A stretch of 56,268 nt of DNA from Mycobacterium sp. (GCA_025965975.1 JAOPVX010000048.1:1-56268); one strand, 5' to 3'. Numbered from the stretch's first letter, positions 15,034-24,931 are shown. Program-made: numbers and translations. The notes: generated by a model from the letters alone, not told the origin.

Positions 15034-17313
15034 TCAATTCACGCAACCGTCCTTCGAAACCTGTGACGGCTCGGGCAATTCACTGCTAACTTTCTGCGGC
15101 TCCCCGTCGGTCAGCCCGATGCGTTCATGCAGCCAGACCATCGGCTTGGGCGCCCACCAGTTCCATCGGCCCAGCACCTGCATGAACGCCGGCACCAACA
15201 CCATCCGCACCAGGGTCGCGTCGACCAGCACGGCCACCGTGAGGCCGAGCCCGAACAGTCGCATCACCTGCACCTGGGCCGCGATGAGCGCGGCGAACGA
15301 TATCGACATGATCAGCGCTGCGGCCGTGATCACCCGCCCGGTGCGGGCCACGCCAAGGGCGACGCTCTCGCTGTTGTCGGCGTCAGTCCGCTCCGACGCC
15401 AGCCAGTATTCGCGGATCCGTGATATCAGGAATACCTCGTAGTCCATCGACAGCCCGAACGCGATGCAGAACAGAAGCACCGGCATGTTCGCCACCAGCG
15501 TCCCTGTCGACGTCGTCCCGAGCGCCCCCAGATGCCCGTCCTGGAAGATCCACACCAGCGCGCCGAACGCCGCCGTCAGCGACAACACGTTGCACGCCAG
15601 CGCGGTCAGCGGCAGAACCACGCTGCCGGTCAGCAGGAACAACAGTGCGAACGTGATCACCGCGATCAAACCAAGCACCAGCGGCAGCCATGTCGTGATG
15701 GCCTCCACGCTGTCGTGGTTGATCTGGGCGGTGCCCGTCATCTCGACGACGCGTCCGGCCGGCCCTGGCACCTCGTGCAGGCGGTCGAGTTGTGCCTCCG
15801 AGCTGTCGGAGAATAGCGGCGCGCTGCTGCCCACGGTCAGGAACGCGCTGCCATCGGCGACGCCGGCGGCCGCCGCCGGCGGGCCCACCTTGGCACCGTC
15901 GACGAAGGTGCCGGTGGGCGCGGACACCTGGGTGACATCGGGCACCTGCGACAACGCCGCGGCGTAGCGCTCCAGGTCGGCAGGCGCCAATCCGTGGGCG
16001 GCGGGGACGACGACGGTCACCGCGGTGTCCGAGTTGTTCACGAAGTTGCCCCGCAGTTGGTCGCCGACCTGATGCGCCGACAGCGAGCCGGGCAGCACGC
16101 GGTCGTCGGGGAATCCCCACCTGACTCCCAGGAACGGCGCACCGAGCACCAGCAGTAGCGCGATGACAGCGAGTCCGATCAAAACGGCACGGCCCATCAC
16201 GAATTTCGTTGAGCGGTACCAGAACTGGTGCTCGACGGCGCCGCGGACCGGGTCGGGTCGGTTCAGGACACGCCGGGCCAGCCGGCGTATGTCCAGCGAG
16301 TTCAGCCGGTCGCCCAGGAGAACGATCGCCGCGGGCGTCACCACCACGGCGGCGGCCGCGGCGAAGGCGACCGTCGCGACACCCGCGTAGGCGAACGACT
16401 TCAGGAAGTGCATCGGGAACAGGATCAAGACTGCCATCGAGAGTCCGACCGTCGTCGCCGAGAACAGCACCGTGCGCCCGGCGGTGACCATCGTGCGGAC
16501 GAGCGCGGTGTCGCGGTCGGCACCGTCGGCCAGCTCGTCGCGGAACCGGCTGATGATGAGCAGCGTGTAGTCGACCGCGAGCGCCAGCCCCATCGCGGTG
16601 GTCAGGTTCAGCGCGAAGATCGACACGTCGGTGCCAAACGTGATCAGCCGCAGCACGGCCAGGGAACCCAGGATCGCCATGACGCCGACTGCGACCGGCA
16701 GCGCGGCGGCCAGCAGCCCGCCGAACACCCAGACCAAAACTATGAAGCTGAACGGAATGGCGATCGACTCCATCAGCAGCAGGTCGCGCTGCGATTGCTC
16801 GGTGATCTGCACGTTCACCACCGCGACCCCGCCCGTGCGCACGGTGATGCCGTCGCGGCTGTAGGCCACCTCGTCGGACAGCGTCTTGGCGTAGGTCTGC
16901 GCGTCGTTCTCCGCGCCGGTGATGCCGGCCACGATCAGGCCGGACTTCCCGTCCTTGCTCACCAACCCCGCCGCAGCGCCGGGCGCCGCGGTCCACGCCG
17001 AGGTCACGTTTGCGACGTGCGCCGAGCTCTTTAGGCGACCGACGATGTCCAGACCCACCGAGCGGGCCTCGCCACTGAGGACGTCGCCCGGCGCGGTGAC
17101 GGTGATCAGCATCTGCGTGTCGCCCTGCCCGAACTTGTCGGTCAGCAGCTGGGTCGCCCTGGACGACTCCGAGGTGGGGTCCTGAAATCCGCTGGCGGAC
17201 AGGCTTTTGGAGACCGGGATGCCGAAGATTGCCGCCGCCACCGCCACCAGTACCGCGGCCGCGATGATGCGCCGCGGCACCGAGATCGCTAGATGCGCGA
17301 TTCGTTGCAGCAA
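15034..17313 (-). CDS. MmpL-type RND transporter
   Basis: Protein of 759 residues from TTG 17313, with AAGGAAG just upstream. The layout is typical of MMPL proteins: TM1 near residues 15-35, a large periplasmic loop to about 175, a membrane cluster (175-370, with [11 protein letters not shown]), a second loop (about 400-540) and a second membrane cluster (with [17 protein letters not shown]). It ends [15 protein letters not shown], a frequent MmpL tail. It is shorter than the largest MmpLs. Its stop is 31 bp before the polyketide synthase ATG, so it may export the product of that pathway (inference). Confidence 0.9.
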   Translation of the reverse strand: MLQRIAHLAISVPRRIIAAAVLVAVAAAIFGIPVSKSLSASGFQDPTSESSRATQLLTDKFGQGDTQMLITVTAPGDVLSGEARSVGLDIVGRLKSSAHVANVTSAWTAAPGAAAGLVSKDGKSGLIVAGITGAENDAQTYAKTLSDEVAYSRDGITVRTGGVAVVNVQITEQSQRDLLLMESIAIPFSFIVLVWVFGGLLAAALPVAVGVMAILGSLAVLRLITFGTDVSIFALNLTTAMGLALAVDYTLLIISRFRDELADGADRDTALVRTMVTAGRTVLFSATTVGLSMAVLILFPMHFLKSFAYAGVATVAFAAAAAVVVTPAAIVLLGDRLNSLDIRRLARRVLNRPDPVRGAVEHQFWYRSTKFVMGRAVLIGLAVIALLLVLGAPFLGVRWGFPDDRVLPGSLSAHQVGDQLRGNFVNNSDTAVTVVVPAAHGLAPADLERYAAALSQVPDVTQVSAPTGTFVDGAKVGPPAAAAGVADGSAFLTVGSSAPLFSDSSEAQLDRLHEVPGPAGRVVEMTGTAQINHDSVEAITTWLPLVLGLIAVITFALLFLLTGSVVLPLTALACNVLSLTAAFGALVWIFQDGHLGALGTTSTGTLVANMPVLLFCIAFGLSMDYEVFLISRIREYWLASERTDADNSESVALGVARTGRVITAAALIMSISFAALIAAQVQVMRLFGLGLTVAVLVDATLVRMVLVPAFMQVLGRWNWWAPKPMVWLHERIGLTDGEPQKVSSELPEPSQVSKDGCVN

Positions 17314-17686
17314 GTCACTTCCTTCGGCCGAGCCCCCGCGACAGGCTACCTAATTGGTACATACGTGCACCGCCGTTGAAACGTTCACACCGACGGGTTG
17401 AGTTGTCCGTCGAAAGAACACCGTCGCCAAGTTGATTCATACATATGAGCACGCTGATTAAGGTCGAATATCGTCTATTCCGAGACAGCATGTGTCTTCA
17501 ACGAGGTAGTCAATGGCGCGGCCACAGGCAATTGGGCTGAGCAATCAGTACACGGGGCAGTGCAGCATTGCTGATTTTGATCAACGATGACGATCCGCGC
17601 CAATGTCCGGGTCCGAGCGGGCGGTCACCTTCATCGGCAGCGCCGCGACATCGCAGCGAACTCGGGGCAGGCGGTCGCCAAAAACG
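17314..17686. other. Intergenic region upstream of the MmpL-polyketide operon
   Basis: No gene seen. It is noticeably AT-richer than its surroundings and separates two same-strand genes (WS/DGAT and MmpL), so it most likely carries the MmpL operon promoter. TGAAACGTTCA near 17378-17388 is a small palindrome. I cannot assign -35/-10 elements confidently. Confidence 0.4.
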
Positions 17687-19087
17687 TCAAATGCGCGCCG
17701 GACCCGCGCACTCAAGCAACTCCTCGAGGGCAACATCGAAGTCGTCGACCAGTCGCCATAGGTCGGGCAGCAAGTCCGGGCAGGAGATGACGCCGACGTT
17801 CAGCTTTCCATTCAGCGACATCGCCGTGACATTCAGCCCGCAGCCGTGGAACAGCGGGCCGAGCGGATACATTGCCTCGACTTCGCAGCCCAGGAAGTAC
17901 AGCTGCGCTTGCGGTCCCGGCACATTCGAAATGATGAGGTTATGGACCGGGTTTCCGATGAGCGGCGAGTCGGCGACAATCCGAAAAACGGCGCCGAACA
18001 CCGCCCGGGCGGCGAGTTGCGCCCAATCCTGCAACAGCGTCGGACTGATGACCGAACTGTGGTTCTTGGCAGCGGCGTCCGCCCGGGCGATCGCCCGTAG
18101 TCGTTCCGCGGGGTCACCGATGTGCGTCTCAAGTTTGCAGAACATCCCCGACAACTGGTTGTGGCCAGGGCGATCGGACTTGTCGTGCACCGACACCGGC
18201 ACCATCGCCACCAGCGACCTGGCGGGCAGCTCGTCATGATCGCCCAAGAACCACCGCAGCACCGCCGCGCACAAGGCCATCACCACGTCGTTGACCGTGA
18301 CCTTGAAGCGGTCCTTGACCTTCTTGATGTCGTCGAGGTCCAGCTGGGCCAGCGCGACGTTGCGGTCGGCGGTGACCGATGCGTTGAACCGGGTTGGCGG
18401 GCCTGCGAACGGCGCGGCCATGGTCAGACCGGTGCGGGTACGGCGCGCAGTCTTCACGATCGTTGCAACGGTCGTTGGCATCACATTGGCCAGCTGCCAC
18501 GGACGGGAGGCGAACCTCACCAGGCCACTCGCCGCGATCTGAAGCGGGCCGGCCTTCCCAGGGCCCTCCACAGGTTCCGGCGCCGGCACGTCGGGTTCGA
18601 CGGTGCACAGCTGCGACAGCAGGTTGGCGCCGGTCACCCCGTCGACCGCGGCGTGATGGACCTTGGTCATCACGGCCAAGAGGCCCCCCGCGCGCGGGTC
18701 AGTGTCGGCGACGCCCTCGATCACCCACATCTCCCACAGCGGCCTGCTGCGATCCAGTGGCGTGGATGCGATGTGTCCGCATATCTCGGCCAATTCCCGG
18801 CGCCCTCCCGGCGACGGCAGGCCGATGCGGAGCAGATGACGATCGAGGTCGAACGCATCGTCGTCGACCCACACCGGATAGTCCAGATTGAGCTGGCTGT
18901 CGGCCAGCTTTGCCCGGAACTCGGGTATGGCCGCGATCCGTAAGGCCAGCTCGTCGCGAAGCCGATCAAAGGTGTAGCCACCGGGCACTGTTGAGGTGTC
19001 CAGCTCGAGGATCGAGCACACGTGCAGAGGCTGGGTGGGGCTTTCGATATAGAGGAAACTCGCGTCGAGTCCGCTGAGCCGTTCCAT
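17687..19087 (-). CDS. Wax ester synthase / diacylglycerol acyltransferase (WS/DGAT)
   Basis: Protein of 466 residues starting MERLSGLDASFLYIESPTQ, the usual N-terminus of mycobacterial Tgs proteins. The catalytic HHxxxDG motif is KVHHAAVDGVTG. Further family landmarks are NDVVMALCAAVLRW and NVPGPQ. It transfers acyl groups from acyl-CoA to diacylglycerol or fatty alcohols to make storage lipids. It lies upstream of the MmpL-polyketide cluster on the same strand, but with a 373-bp gap. Which Tgs subgroup it belongs to cannot be told by eye. Confidence 0.95.
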   Translation of the reverse strand: MERLSGLDASFLYIESPTQPLHVCSILELDTSTVPGGYTFDRLRDELALRIAAIPEFRAKLADSQLNLDYPVWVDDDAFDLDRHLLRIGLPSPGGRRELAEICGHIASTPLDRSRPLWEMWVIEGVADTDPRAGGLLAVMTKVHHAAVDGVTGANLLSQLCTVEPDVPAPEPVEGPGKAGPLQIAASGLVRFASRPWQLANVMPTTVATIVKTARRTRTGLTMAAPFAGPPTRFNASVTADRNVALAQLDLDDIKKVKDRFKVTVNDVVMALCAAVLRWFLGDHDELPARSLVAMVPVSVHDKSDRPGHNQLSGMFCKLETHIGDPAERLRAIARADAAAKNHSSVISPTLLQDWAQLAARAVFGAVFRIVADSPLIGNPVHNLIISNVPGPQAQLYFLGCEVEAMYPLGPLFHGCGLNVTAMSLNGKLNVGVISCPDLLPDLWRLVDDFDVALEELLECAGPARI

Positions 19088-19214
19088 GTGCCGATGCTAG
19101 GCGCAATAACCACGCATTGAAACCAATTACGCCCAACCGCAACAAGTTCCGCAAATACTCACTGGCCGCTTCATTAAACCTGTGTATGTCGCGCAGCCGG
19201 CCGCTGACCTCCTA

Positions 19215-19994
19215 TTACTGCGCCGCCGGCGTCAGCACACTGAAGAGCGCCCCCTGTGGGTCAGCCAATACGGCCGACCGCCCCACCGACGGGATGTCGA
19301 ACGGCTCGACGGCGATCTGACCGCCCTGTGCGCCCGTCTGCACAGCTGTGGCGTCGGCGTCTGCCACCGCGAAGTACACATGCCAATGGTTCGGCACGTC
19401 GGGCATCGGCGGTTCCATGCAGCCACCAACTTCGGTCTCACCGACCTTGAGCATGTGGTACGTCTGCCCAGGGCCCATCTCGACAGAAGCGCTGCTCACG
19501 CCGAGCACCGCTTCATAGAACACCAGCGCCGACTCCGGCTTGTCCGTGATCAATTCAGTCCAGATCAGCGCCCCCGTTTCGTTGACCAGCGTCGCGCCGA
19601 TGTGCTGATTGGCCTGCCACAGCCCGACCACCGCGCCCGTCGGATCCGCCACAAACGCCATCGTGCCCGAATCGCCGACGGCCATGGCCGGCATCAGAAC
19701 CTGTCCGCCCGCAGGGCCAACCTTCTTCAGCGTCGCGTCGACGTGGTCCACCGCGATGTACGTGTTCCACATCGGTGGCATGCCTTCGGGCGCGCCCGGC
19801 GGCATCGGTGCGATCGCCGCGACGGTTTCTCCGTTCAGCAGCGCCATGGAATACGCGCCGCCCTGAGGCATCGGCTGGTCGTCATAGCTCCAACCCAGCA
19901 GCGACGCGTAGAACGTTTTACCGGCGTCCTGGTCCGTGGTCTGCAGGTCGACCCAGCTCGGGGTGCCCTGCTTGTACTCGGTTTTCTTTGGCAT
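19215..19994 (-). CDS. Two-domain VOC (glyoxalase-fold) protein, Rv0577-like
   Basis: Protein of 259 residues from ATG 19994 ([19 protein letters not shown]), with GAAAGG upstream. Two vicinal-oxygen-chelate domains (about 8-125 and 140-258) share the pattern WVDLQTTDQ...FY..LLGW / [19 protein letters not shown]. Sequence and length closely resemble M. tuberculosis Rv0577 (TB27.3/CFP30B), including [12 protein letters not shown] and [10 protein letters not shown]. The biochemical role of that family is debated; I do not assign one. It follows the SRPBCC gene by 13 bp on the same strand, in the same neighbourhood as Rv0576-Rv0577. Confidence 0.92.
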   Translation of the reverse strand: MPKKTEYKQGTPSWVDLQTTDQDAGKTFYASLLGWSYDDQPMPQGGAYSMALLNGETVAAIAPMPPGAPEGMPPMWNTYIAVDHVDATLKKVGPAGGQVLMPAMAVGDSGTMAFVADPTGAVVGLWQANQHIGATLVNETGALIWTELITDKPESALVFYEAVLGVSSASVEMGPGQTYHMLKVGETEVGGCMEPPMPDVPNHWHVYFAVADADATAVQTGAQGGQIAVEPFDIPSVGRSAVLADPQGALFSVLTPAAQ

Positions 19995-20007
19995 GACAGG
20001 CCTTTCG

Positions 20008-21003
20008 TTAGTAGGCGGATGTTTGGACAACGGCCGGTTGCCGGCCGGTGAACGCGAGGAGCCGATCGAGAATGCCGACATCGGCCGACGGCGTGACGGG
20101 GTCGGCAAATCTACCGGCACGGAGTTGCGGGGTGACGATCTGGTTGGCCAGCCCCTGCACGTAGTCGCATACCTGCTCGGAGACAACAACTTGACGATCG
20201 GTGGCCATTGCGAAATCCCAAGCGTGGACTAAGAATTCGAGCGACAGGATGCCGACTGCCCATGCTGCGGGCATCTGAGTCGATGCCAGCTCGACCATAC
20301 CCTCGACGCCTTTCCGACGCCAGGCCTCGAGCACCACCGCAGCCGCAGCGGCCACCTGGGTTTCCAGCGGTGCGTCCTGATCGAGTGGCGGCATCGGCGC
20401 ACCCGCGGCCGCACCGATCCTCGTGATCCCTGTCATCAGGTGATCGGCCAGCTGCGCAACGTTGTATTCGTTGCACGGCGTCTGCTTGGTCAGGTCGGAG
20501 GAATCGAGGCCCCGCAACACGTGCTGCAAGACCGCCAATGTCGCCTCGGCGCACGACAATTCGTCGAGTGGATCCGGTGAAGCCACCCACTCGTCCGGAC
20601 CTGCATCGCCGTCATGGCCTGCGGCCACCAGCCGGCCAAGGAAGTGGTTCCACCCCTCGGCGTGGTGCACTGCCTGGTCGTCGGTCAGCCCGTCGTGGAC
20701 AAGTCGAACCTCAGTCCCACCGTCGACCGGCGTCAACGTGACGGTCACCGTAGAGGCGCCCGGCGGCAGATCGGCGTCTTCCTCCCACCCAAACGTGAAC
20801 GTCACGTGCTTGCCAGGGTCCACGTCGACGATGCTCCCCGCCGCGTGATGTCCCGGCGTCACCGTCCATCGGTATCCACCCCCGGCGCGCATGTCCACGC
20901 GCGCGGCGATAGTTAGCCATCGCCGCAGCCGGTCCGGCTGTGTGACGAGATCGAATGTGGCGTCCGGATCCAACGGCACGATTACTGATTTGTCGAACGG
21001 CAT
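20008..21003 (-). CDS. SRPBCC/AHSA1 domain fused to TIGR03086-type (DinB-like) domain
   Basis: Protein of 331 residues. The first ~140 residues form an AHSA1/START-like lipid- or small-molecule-binding domain (starting [20 protein letters not shown] and ending [14 protein letters not shown]). The C-terminal ~180 residues are a mycothiol-S-transferase-like helical domain ([33 protein letters not shown]). It overlaps the ArsR gene by 22 bp. In M. tuberculosis, Rv0576 combines an ArsR domain with a comparable C-terminal region in one protein (from memory); here the two are separate genes. Confidence 0.85.
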   Translation of the reverse strand: MPFDKSVIVPLDPDATFDLVTQPDRLRRWLTIAARVDMRAGGGYRWTVTPGHHAAGSIVDVDPGKHVTFTFGWEEDADLPPGASTVTVTLTPVDGGTEVRLVHDGLTDDQAVHHAEGWNHFLGRLVAAGHDGDAGPDEWVASPDPLDELSCAEATLAVLQHVLRGLDSSDLTKQTPCNEYNVAQLADHLMTGITRIGAAAGAPMPPLDQDAPLETQVAAAAAVVLEAWRRKGVEGMVELASTQMPAAWAVGILSLEFLVHAWDFAMATDRQVVVSEQVCDYVQGLANQIVTPQLRAGRFADPVTPSADVGILDRLLAFTGRQPAVVQTSAY

Positions 21004-21311
21004 GGCGGAGTCTCCTTTTGGGGTTGGTTGGCGTCGGTGACGAGGCGGTCGAGCTCGTCGCTCCAGAACGACTCGAACAGAGCGCGGAGCCGCAGCACCC
21101 CGCGCTCGTCGAGCCGGTAGTACCTCTGCCGTCCCTGCCTGCGGGCGGTGACCAGACCGACCTCGGCGAGGATCGCCAGATGCTGCGATATCGCCGAGCG
21201 GGTGACTGAAAACCGCGATGCGAGTTGGGTGACGGTGAGCTCGCCCGCCGCCAGAAGCTGCAACAGCCGGCGTCGCGTCGGCTCCGCCGCGACCTCCAGC
21301 ATGTCAGGCAC
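20982..21311 (-). CDS. ArsR-family repressor
   Basis: Protein of 109 residues from GTG 21311 (an ATG three codons in is an alternative). Winged helix-turn-helix: LEVAAEPTRRRLLQLLAAGE, LTVTQLASRFSVTRSAISQHL (recognition helix region) and RQGRQRYYRLDE (wing). No cysteine metal site is visible, so it is probably not a metal sensor. It heads the operon arsR-SRPBCC-VOC. A perfect 26-bp palindromic operator starts 6 bp upstream, pointing to autoregulation. Confidence 0.92.
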   Translation of the reverse strand: MPDMLEVAAEPTRRRLLQLLAAGELTVTQLASRFSVTRSAISQHLAILAEVGLVTARRQGRQRYYRLDERGVLRLRALFESFWSDELDRLVTDANQPQKETPPCRSTNQ

Positions 21312-21316
21312 ACGCA

Positions 21317-21342
21317 GATACGTTAGCCGTCACTAACGTATC
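21317..21342. promoter_or_regulatory. ArsR operator palindrome
   Basis: Perfect inverted repeat GATACGTTAG - CCGTCA - CTAACGTATC (10-bp arms, 6-bp spacer), ending 6 bp upstream of the arsR start. Size and position fit an ArsR dimer site covering the promoter or start of a leaderless mRNA. Assignment to this ArsR is inference from adjacency. Confidence 0.85.
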
Positions 21343-21513
21343 GGTCAACGGCCGCGCGAACCCCGTCGAAACTGGAGTTATTGACATGTCCGGCTATTAC
21401 GGGTACGCCTATTAGCTAGCAAACACTGTCGCACCCCTTCCCTGGGGCGCGTCCAGCATTGCACCCGGCCGCCAGGGGTGGCCCCGCGCAAGACTCAACA
21501 AAGGGGAAAGCTC

Positions 21514-22878
21514 ATGGCCGACGTGGATTATTGCGTGGTAGGTGCGGGATTCGCTGGCTTGACCGCCGCCCTGCGACTCAAACAGGCGGGTCATTCGGTG
21601 GCGTTGCTGGAGGCCCGTGATCGGGTCGGCGGTCGCACCTTCACCGAAGTGCGCGACGACGGGTCGTGGATCGACCGGGGTGGTGCCTGGATCGGGCCGG
21701 GTCAGGACGCCATCTACGCATTGATGAACGAGTTCGGGGTGCCGAGCTATAAGCAATACGTCGACGGCGACGCCATGATGTTCGTCGACGGCAAGAAGTA
21801 CCGCTACAAGGGCACGATTCCGTTGTCGATGAGCCCGTGGGCGGTCGCCAACATCGGGGCGGTATTTCTCGAGCTGACTCAGATGTGCAAGTCGATTCCG
21901 CTGGAAGCCCCGTGGGAAGCGCCCAAGGCGCAGAAGTGGGATCAGCTCAGCTGGGCGGCCTGGCTGGACAGGAACACCCTGTCCAAGCCCGCCCACGAGC
22001 TTTTGGAATCGTCGATCTCCGGGCTGTACACCTCGGCGGCCTCGGAGGTGTCGCTGCTTTTCGTGCTCTACCAAATGGCGTCCGCCGGCGGGCCGAGCTT
22101 CGTACTGGGCGTCAAGGACGCGGCCGAGGATGCCCGGCCGGTCGGCGGCATGGGTGCCATCCACCGCGCGGTCGCGGCCGAGCTCGGCGACGCGATCCAT
22201 CTGTCGCAACCGGTCCGCACGATCGCGCAGGACGCCGACGGGGTCACGGTCCGCTCCGACGACATGGTGGTGCGCGCACGCCGCGTTGTGGTGGCGGTGC
22301 CGATCGCAATCGCCAGCCAGATCACCTATGAACCAATGCTTCCCGTCGATCGATCGTTTCTGCACCAACGGATGCCGCTCGGCGCGGTCTTCAAGATTGC
22401 GCTGGTGTACGACGAGCCGTTCTGGCGAGCCGACGGCCTGTCGGGCCAGTCCTTCGCACCGGGGTCGCCGGCGAACCTCACCATCGATTCCTGTACGGAC
22501 ACCGGAAATCCCGGGGTTCTGACCGTCATTACCGAGGGGCCCGTCGCGCGCCAGATAGGACAGCTCACCGCGGACGAGCGCAAGAAGGCGGTACTGGACG
22601 CGGTCGTCGAAAGGTTCGGCGACAAAGCGCGGTCGCCGGTTGACTACCTGGAGCAGAACTGGGCGGTCGAACGCTATTCGGGCGGCGGGATGATCGCCCA
22701 CTTCCCGCCGGGCGTTCTCACCGAGTTCGGCCCCGCCTTGCGCGAACCCTGCGGCCGCATCCACTGGGCCGGAACCGAAAGCTCCGCTGTCATGTACGGG
22801 TTCATCGACGGCGCCGTCCGCTCCGGCGAGCGCGCCGCGACCGAGGTGATGGAACGCGAAACGATGACCGTGGCCTGA
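21514..22878 (+). CDS. Flavin-containing amine oxidase
   Basis: Protein of 454 residues from ATG 21514 (MADVDYCVVGAGFAGLTAAL) with AAAGGGG upstream. FAD-binding GxGxxG lies at the N-terminus, followed by LLEARDRVGGRTFTE and the C-terminal FAD motif IHWAGTESSAVMYGFIDGAVRSGERAA. By family it oxidises primary amines or polyamines, producing an aldehyde, ammonia and H2O2; closest remembered relative is mycobacterial AofH. It lies divergently from the arsR operon, separated by about 200 bp that include the ArsR palindrome, so co-control is possible. Confidence 0.9.
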   Translation: MADVDYCVVGAGFAGLTAALRLKQAGHSVALLEARDRVGGRTFTEVRDDGSWIDRGGAWIGPGQDAIYALMNEFGVPSYKQYVDGDAMMFVDGKKYRYKGTIPLSMSPWAVANIGAVFLELTQMCKSIPLEAPWEAPKAQKWDQLSWAAWLDRNTLSKPAHELLESSISGLYTSAASEVSLLFVLYQMASAGGPSFVLGVKDAAEDARPVGGMGAIHRAVAAELGDAIHLSQPVRTIAQDADGVTVRSDDMVVRARRVVVAVPIAIASQITYEPMLPVDRSFLHQRMPLGAVFKIALVYDEPFWRADGLSGQSFAPGSPANLTIDSCTDTGNPGVLTVITEGPVARQIGQLTADERKKAVLDAVVERFGDKARSPVDYLEQNWAVERYSGGGMIAHFPPGVLTEFGPALREPCGRIHWAGTESSAVMYGFIDGAVRSGERAATEVMERETMTVA

Positions 22879-23006
22879 CTCGTATTCGCCTCTAGCGGTC
22901 GATCAGCCCCAGAAACGGCCCTTCTTCCAACTCTTTTGGTCGCCTTCTACGTCGGTCCACTCCGCTGACGCGTAGCACGAACGCGGCAACGCCGCGGGAC
23001 CGTAGT

Positions 23007-23165
23007 TCAGCGCACCTTTTCGGGGATTGAACTCAGCGCGTGCAGGACGTGCACGGCCAGTTCGCTTGCCGCCTTGTCTCCAAGCTTGGAGTGAGTCCTG
23101 ATGGTGTCCGTGACCAGTTCGAGGCGTTGGACGTAGGGCGTGCGCAACGTTATTGGCGAAGCCAT
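23007..23165 (-). CDS. Small conserved-type protein, DUF6307-like
   Basis: Protein of 52 residues from ATG 23165 (a GTG one codon earlier is possible), with AAGGAAA upstream. It reads MASPITLRTPYVQRLELVTD at the N-terminus and ends HVLHALSSIPEKVR. The pattern YxQRLELV...I..HSKLG..AA.ELAVHVLH...IPEKVR matches small actinobacterial DUF6307 proteins as I remember them. It is probably a single helical protein. Function unknown. A second coding-like frame continues past its stop (22903-23010). Confidence 0.7.
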   Translation of the reverse strand: MASPITLRTPYVQRLELVTDTIRTHSKLGDKAASELAVHVLHALSSIPEKVR

Positions 23166-23272
23166 CACATTTTCCTTTTCAGTCGAGCATGTCCGCTCGC
23201 AACCGAGCTGCCCGATACTGATGACGATACGCCGTTCCCCGCCACCAGGGCCTGCCCGGGCCGGAGATCGAC

Positions 23273-23815
23273 TTACTTTGCGGCTAGTTGCGTTTCAGTT
23301 CGATGACTTGGAGCTGACTGCCACCGCTCTTGCGCGCCAGCTGCGTGTGTCCGGTTCTCCCTGTCTCGCGCGCTGATCATGAGGAGGCTGTCAACGGTTG
23401 AGTCGTTGCTCGGGGCCGCGGCTTCCATCAGGGTCGCGTGCGCCTCGTCCGGGTCGGCGTTCGGAGGCACTACCAGCAAGACAATCTTGTTGCGGTTGAG
23501 CCCGAGAACTTCGACGGTGTGGGTTGGCTGACGTCGGTATCCGTCGAGCCGGACCGCCCGCCCGCCGGTAACGAGTTTCGCGGATGCTTTCGCCCATTCT
23601 TTGAGGTTGTACAAGACGCGGTCAACGCGCCCGAGCCGAACCGACAGCACCGCCAGCAGATCTGGCAGCTCTGCGGCGAGGTCGTCACTGCGCGGCCACC
23701 ATGCCCCGTCGACATACCCACTCTGGGGCGCCTTGGGCTTCAATCGCAATCGCGGTGTGTGTTCCGGCGGAGTGTTGTGCCGCGCGACGTCGGTGAGATC
23801 TTGTTGTAGCGTCAT
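23273..23815 (-). CDS. DUF5994 family protein 1
   Basis: Protein of 180 residues from ATG 23815, with AGGAG 6 bp upstream. The family core is present: GYVDGAWWPRSDDLAAELPDL, followed by a predicted compact alpha/beta domain (ending KIVLLVVPPNADPDEA). The C-terminal ~40 residues are polar and probably disordered. A related protein is at 36494-36982. DUF5994 proteins are frequent in mycobacteria; the function is unknown. An open frame further upstream has no ribosome site. Confidence 0.85.
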   Translation of the reverse strand: MTLQQDLTDVARHNTPPEHTPRLRLKPKAPQSGYVDGAWWPRSDDLAAELPDLLAVLSVRLGRVDRVLYNLKEWAKASAKLVTGGRAVRLDGYRRQPTHTVEVLGLNRNKIVLLVVPPNADPDEAHATLMEAAAPSNDSTVDSLLMISARDRENRTHAAGAQERWQSAPSHRTETQLAAK

Positions 23816-24079
23816 GCGACGCTCCTGTCTTGACCGCGAACCGGCCAAATCCTGCGAATCGACGACGACACAACCTTGAACAGTCATGTGACGAAGTACC
23901 GTCGATATGCACAGCCTACTCGGGTAGTCCAGCACGGAGCCATGCGGTGAAACACCCGGCGCCACCCTCGACAGTCACCGGTGTAAATCATTGGGGCACA
24001 GGTGCTTCCAGCTCAACCCCGCGGGCCGCGACACCGGAGCACTCATCGCAAAACTGGTCCGCGATCAGGTGTTGGCGCA

Positions 24080-24820
24080 TCAGCATGGGGACGGCCGGTC
24101 CGGCGGTGTCAGTGTGGCCGTGAGACCTAAGAGCAGGAGATCGAGGCCGCGGTCGAGTTCGGCGGCGCCGTCGTAGGATGCCAGGGCCGAGGCCAGCGCG
24201 CGTACCTGGGGGAACTCGGTGACCGCCAGCCGGTGCAGGCCTAGGCGCAGGACGTCGTCGGTCTCCTCGGGTCGCTCGATGACCTCCTGCAACTCGGTGA
24301 GGATGTGGCCGTGCAGGTACCCGAAGAGCACCCGGTGGATGTGCAGGGCATCTGCCCCGCTGAAGCCGACGCAGGTGAGCAGGGCAAGAACGTCCTCCAG
24401 TGGCCGCAGCATCCCCGGCGGGCGTTGGCCCAACGGGGTGGCCAGCGGCCGAGTCACCAGCAGCGCCACCACGTTTGGGTGTGCGAGAGCCAAACGTCGG
24501 AAGTCATGCGCGACGGTGCGCAACTGGGCCGCCCAGTCTGGATCAGCCGTATCTACTCGTAGTTGTCCGAGCACGATCTCGGCGACACCGTCGAGCAGCG
24601 CCGCCTTGCTCGGTACGTGTCGGTAGAGCACCGTGGGATCCCGGCCCACCTCTTCACTGAGGCGACGCATGGACAAGCCGTCGATACCATCGCGGTCGAT
24701 GATTCTCAGCGCCGCTTGCAGGATGATCGAGCGGCTGACCGGACCGTCGTCTCGGCCGTTGGCGGCGGACAGGTCGGTTCCGCCGGCGCCTGTATCGGGC
24801 GCGGTCCGCTGTTTCGGCAT
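24080..24820 (-). CDS. TetR-family regulator
   Basis: Protein of 246 residues from ATG 24820 (GTG 24832 is an alternative). A ~28-residue polar tail precedes the HTH domain: ILQAALRIIDRDGIDGLSMRRL and VGRDPTVLYRHVPSKAALLDG. The C-terminal part resembles the tetracycline-repressor-type ligand domain. It is divergent from the small membrane gene at 24932. Palindromes with TGTTGAC half-sites lie between them, and one with the same half-sites lies near 31660, suggesting at least two targets (inference). Confidence 0.92.
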   Translation of the reverse strand: MPKQRTAPDTGAGGTDLSAANGRDDGPVSRSIILQAALRIIDRDGIDGLSMRRLSEEVGRDPTVLYRHVPSKAALLDGVAEIVLGQLRVDTADPDWAAQLRTVAHDFRRLALAHPNVVALLVTRPLATPLGQRPPGMLRPLEDVLALLTCVGFSGADALHIHRVLFGYLHGHILTELQEVIERPEETDDVLRLGLHRLAVTEFPQVRALASALASYDGAAELDRGLDLLLLGLTATLTPPDRPSPC

Positions 24821-24862
24821 CGCGGGCAGCACTTCCCTTCGGTCCCAGGTAGAAACATCGTA

Positions 24863-24891
24863 TGTTAACGCTATCCGTCAACAATGTTGAC
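24863..24891. promoter_or_regulatory. TetR operator candidates, two overlapping palindromes
   Basis: GTCAACA-A-TGTTGAC (24877-24891) is a perfect 15-bp palindrome. An overlapping imperfect repeat TGTTAACG-CTATC-CGTCAACA spans 24863-24883. Both lie between the divergent tetR and 24932 genes, where a local repressor would act. The same half-site GTCAACA/TGTTGAC recurs at 31660-31678. Confidence 0.75.
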
Positions 24892-24931
24892 ACACCCTCG
24901 AAATGAGCGTGTACTGGAGGTCTACTAACAG

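Noticed and set aside
15383-16996. 537-codon open frame on the minus strand within the MmpL gene
   Set aside because: Shadow frame of the MmpL gene: extreme Arg/Gly content and no motifs.
21412-22764. 450-codon minus-strand frame opposite the amine oxidase
   Set aside because: Composition is that of an antisense shadow, while the plus strand carries clear FAD motifs.
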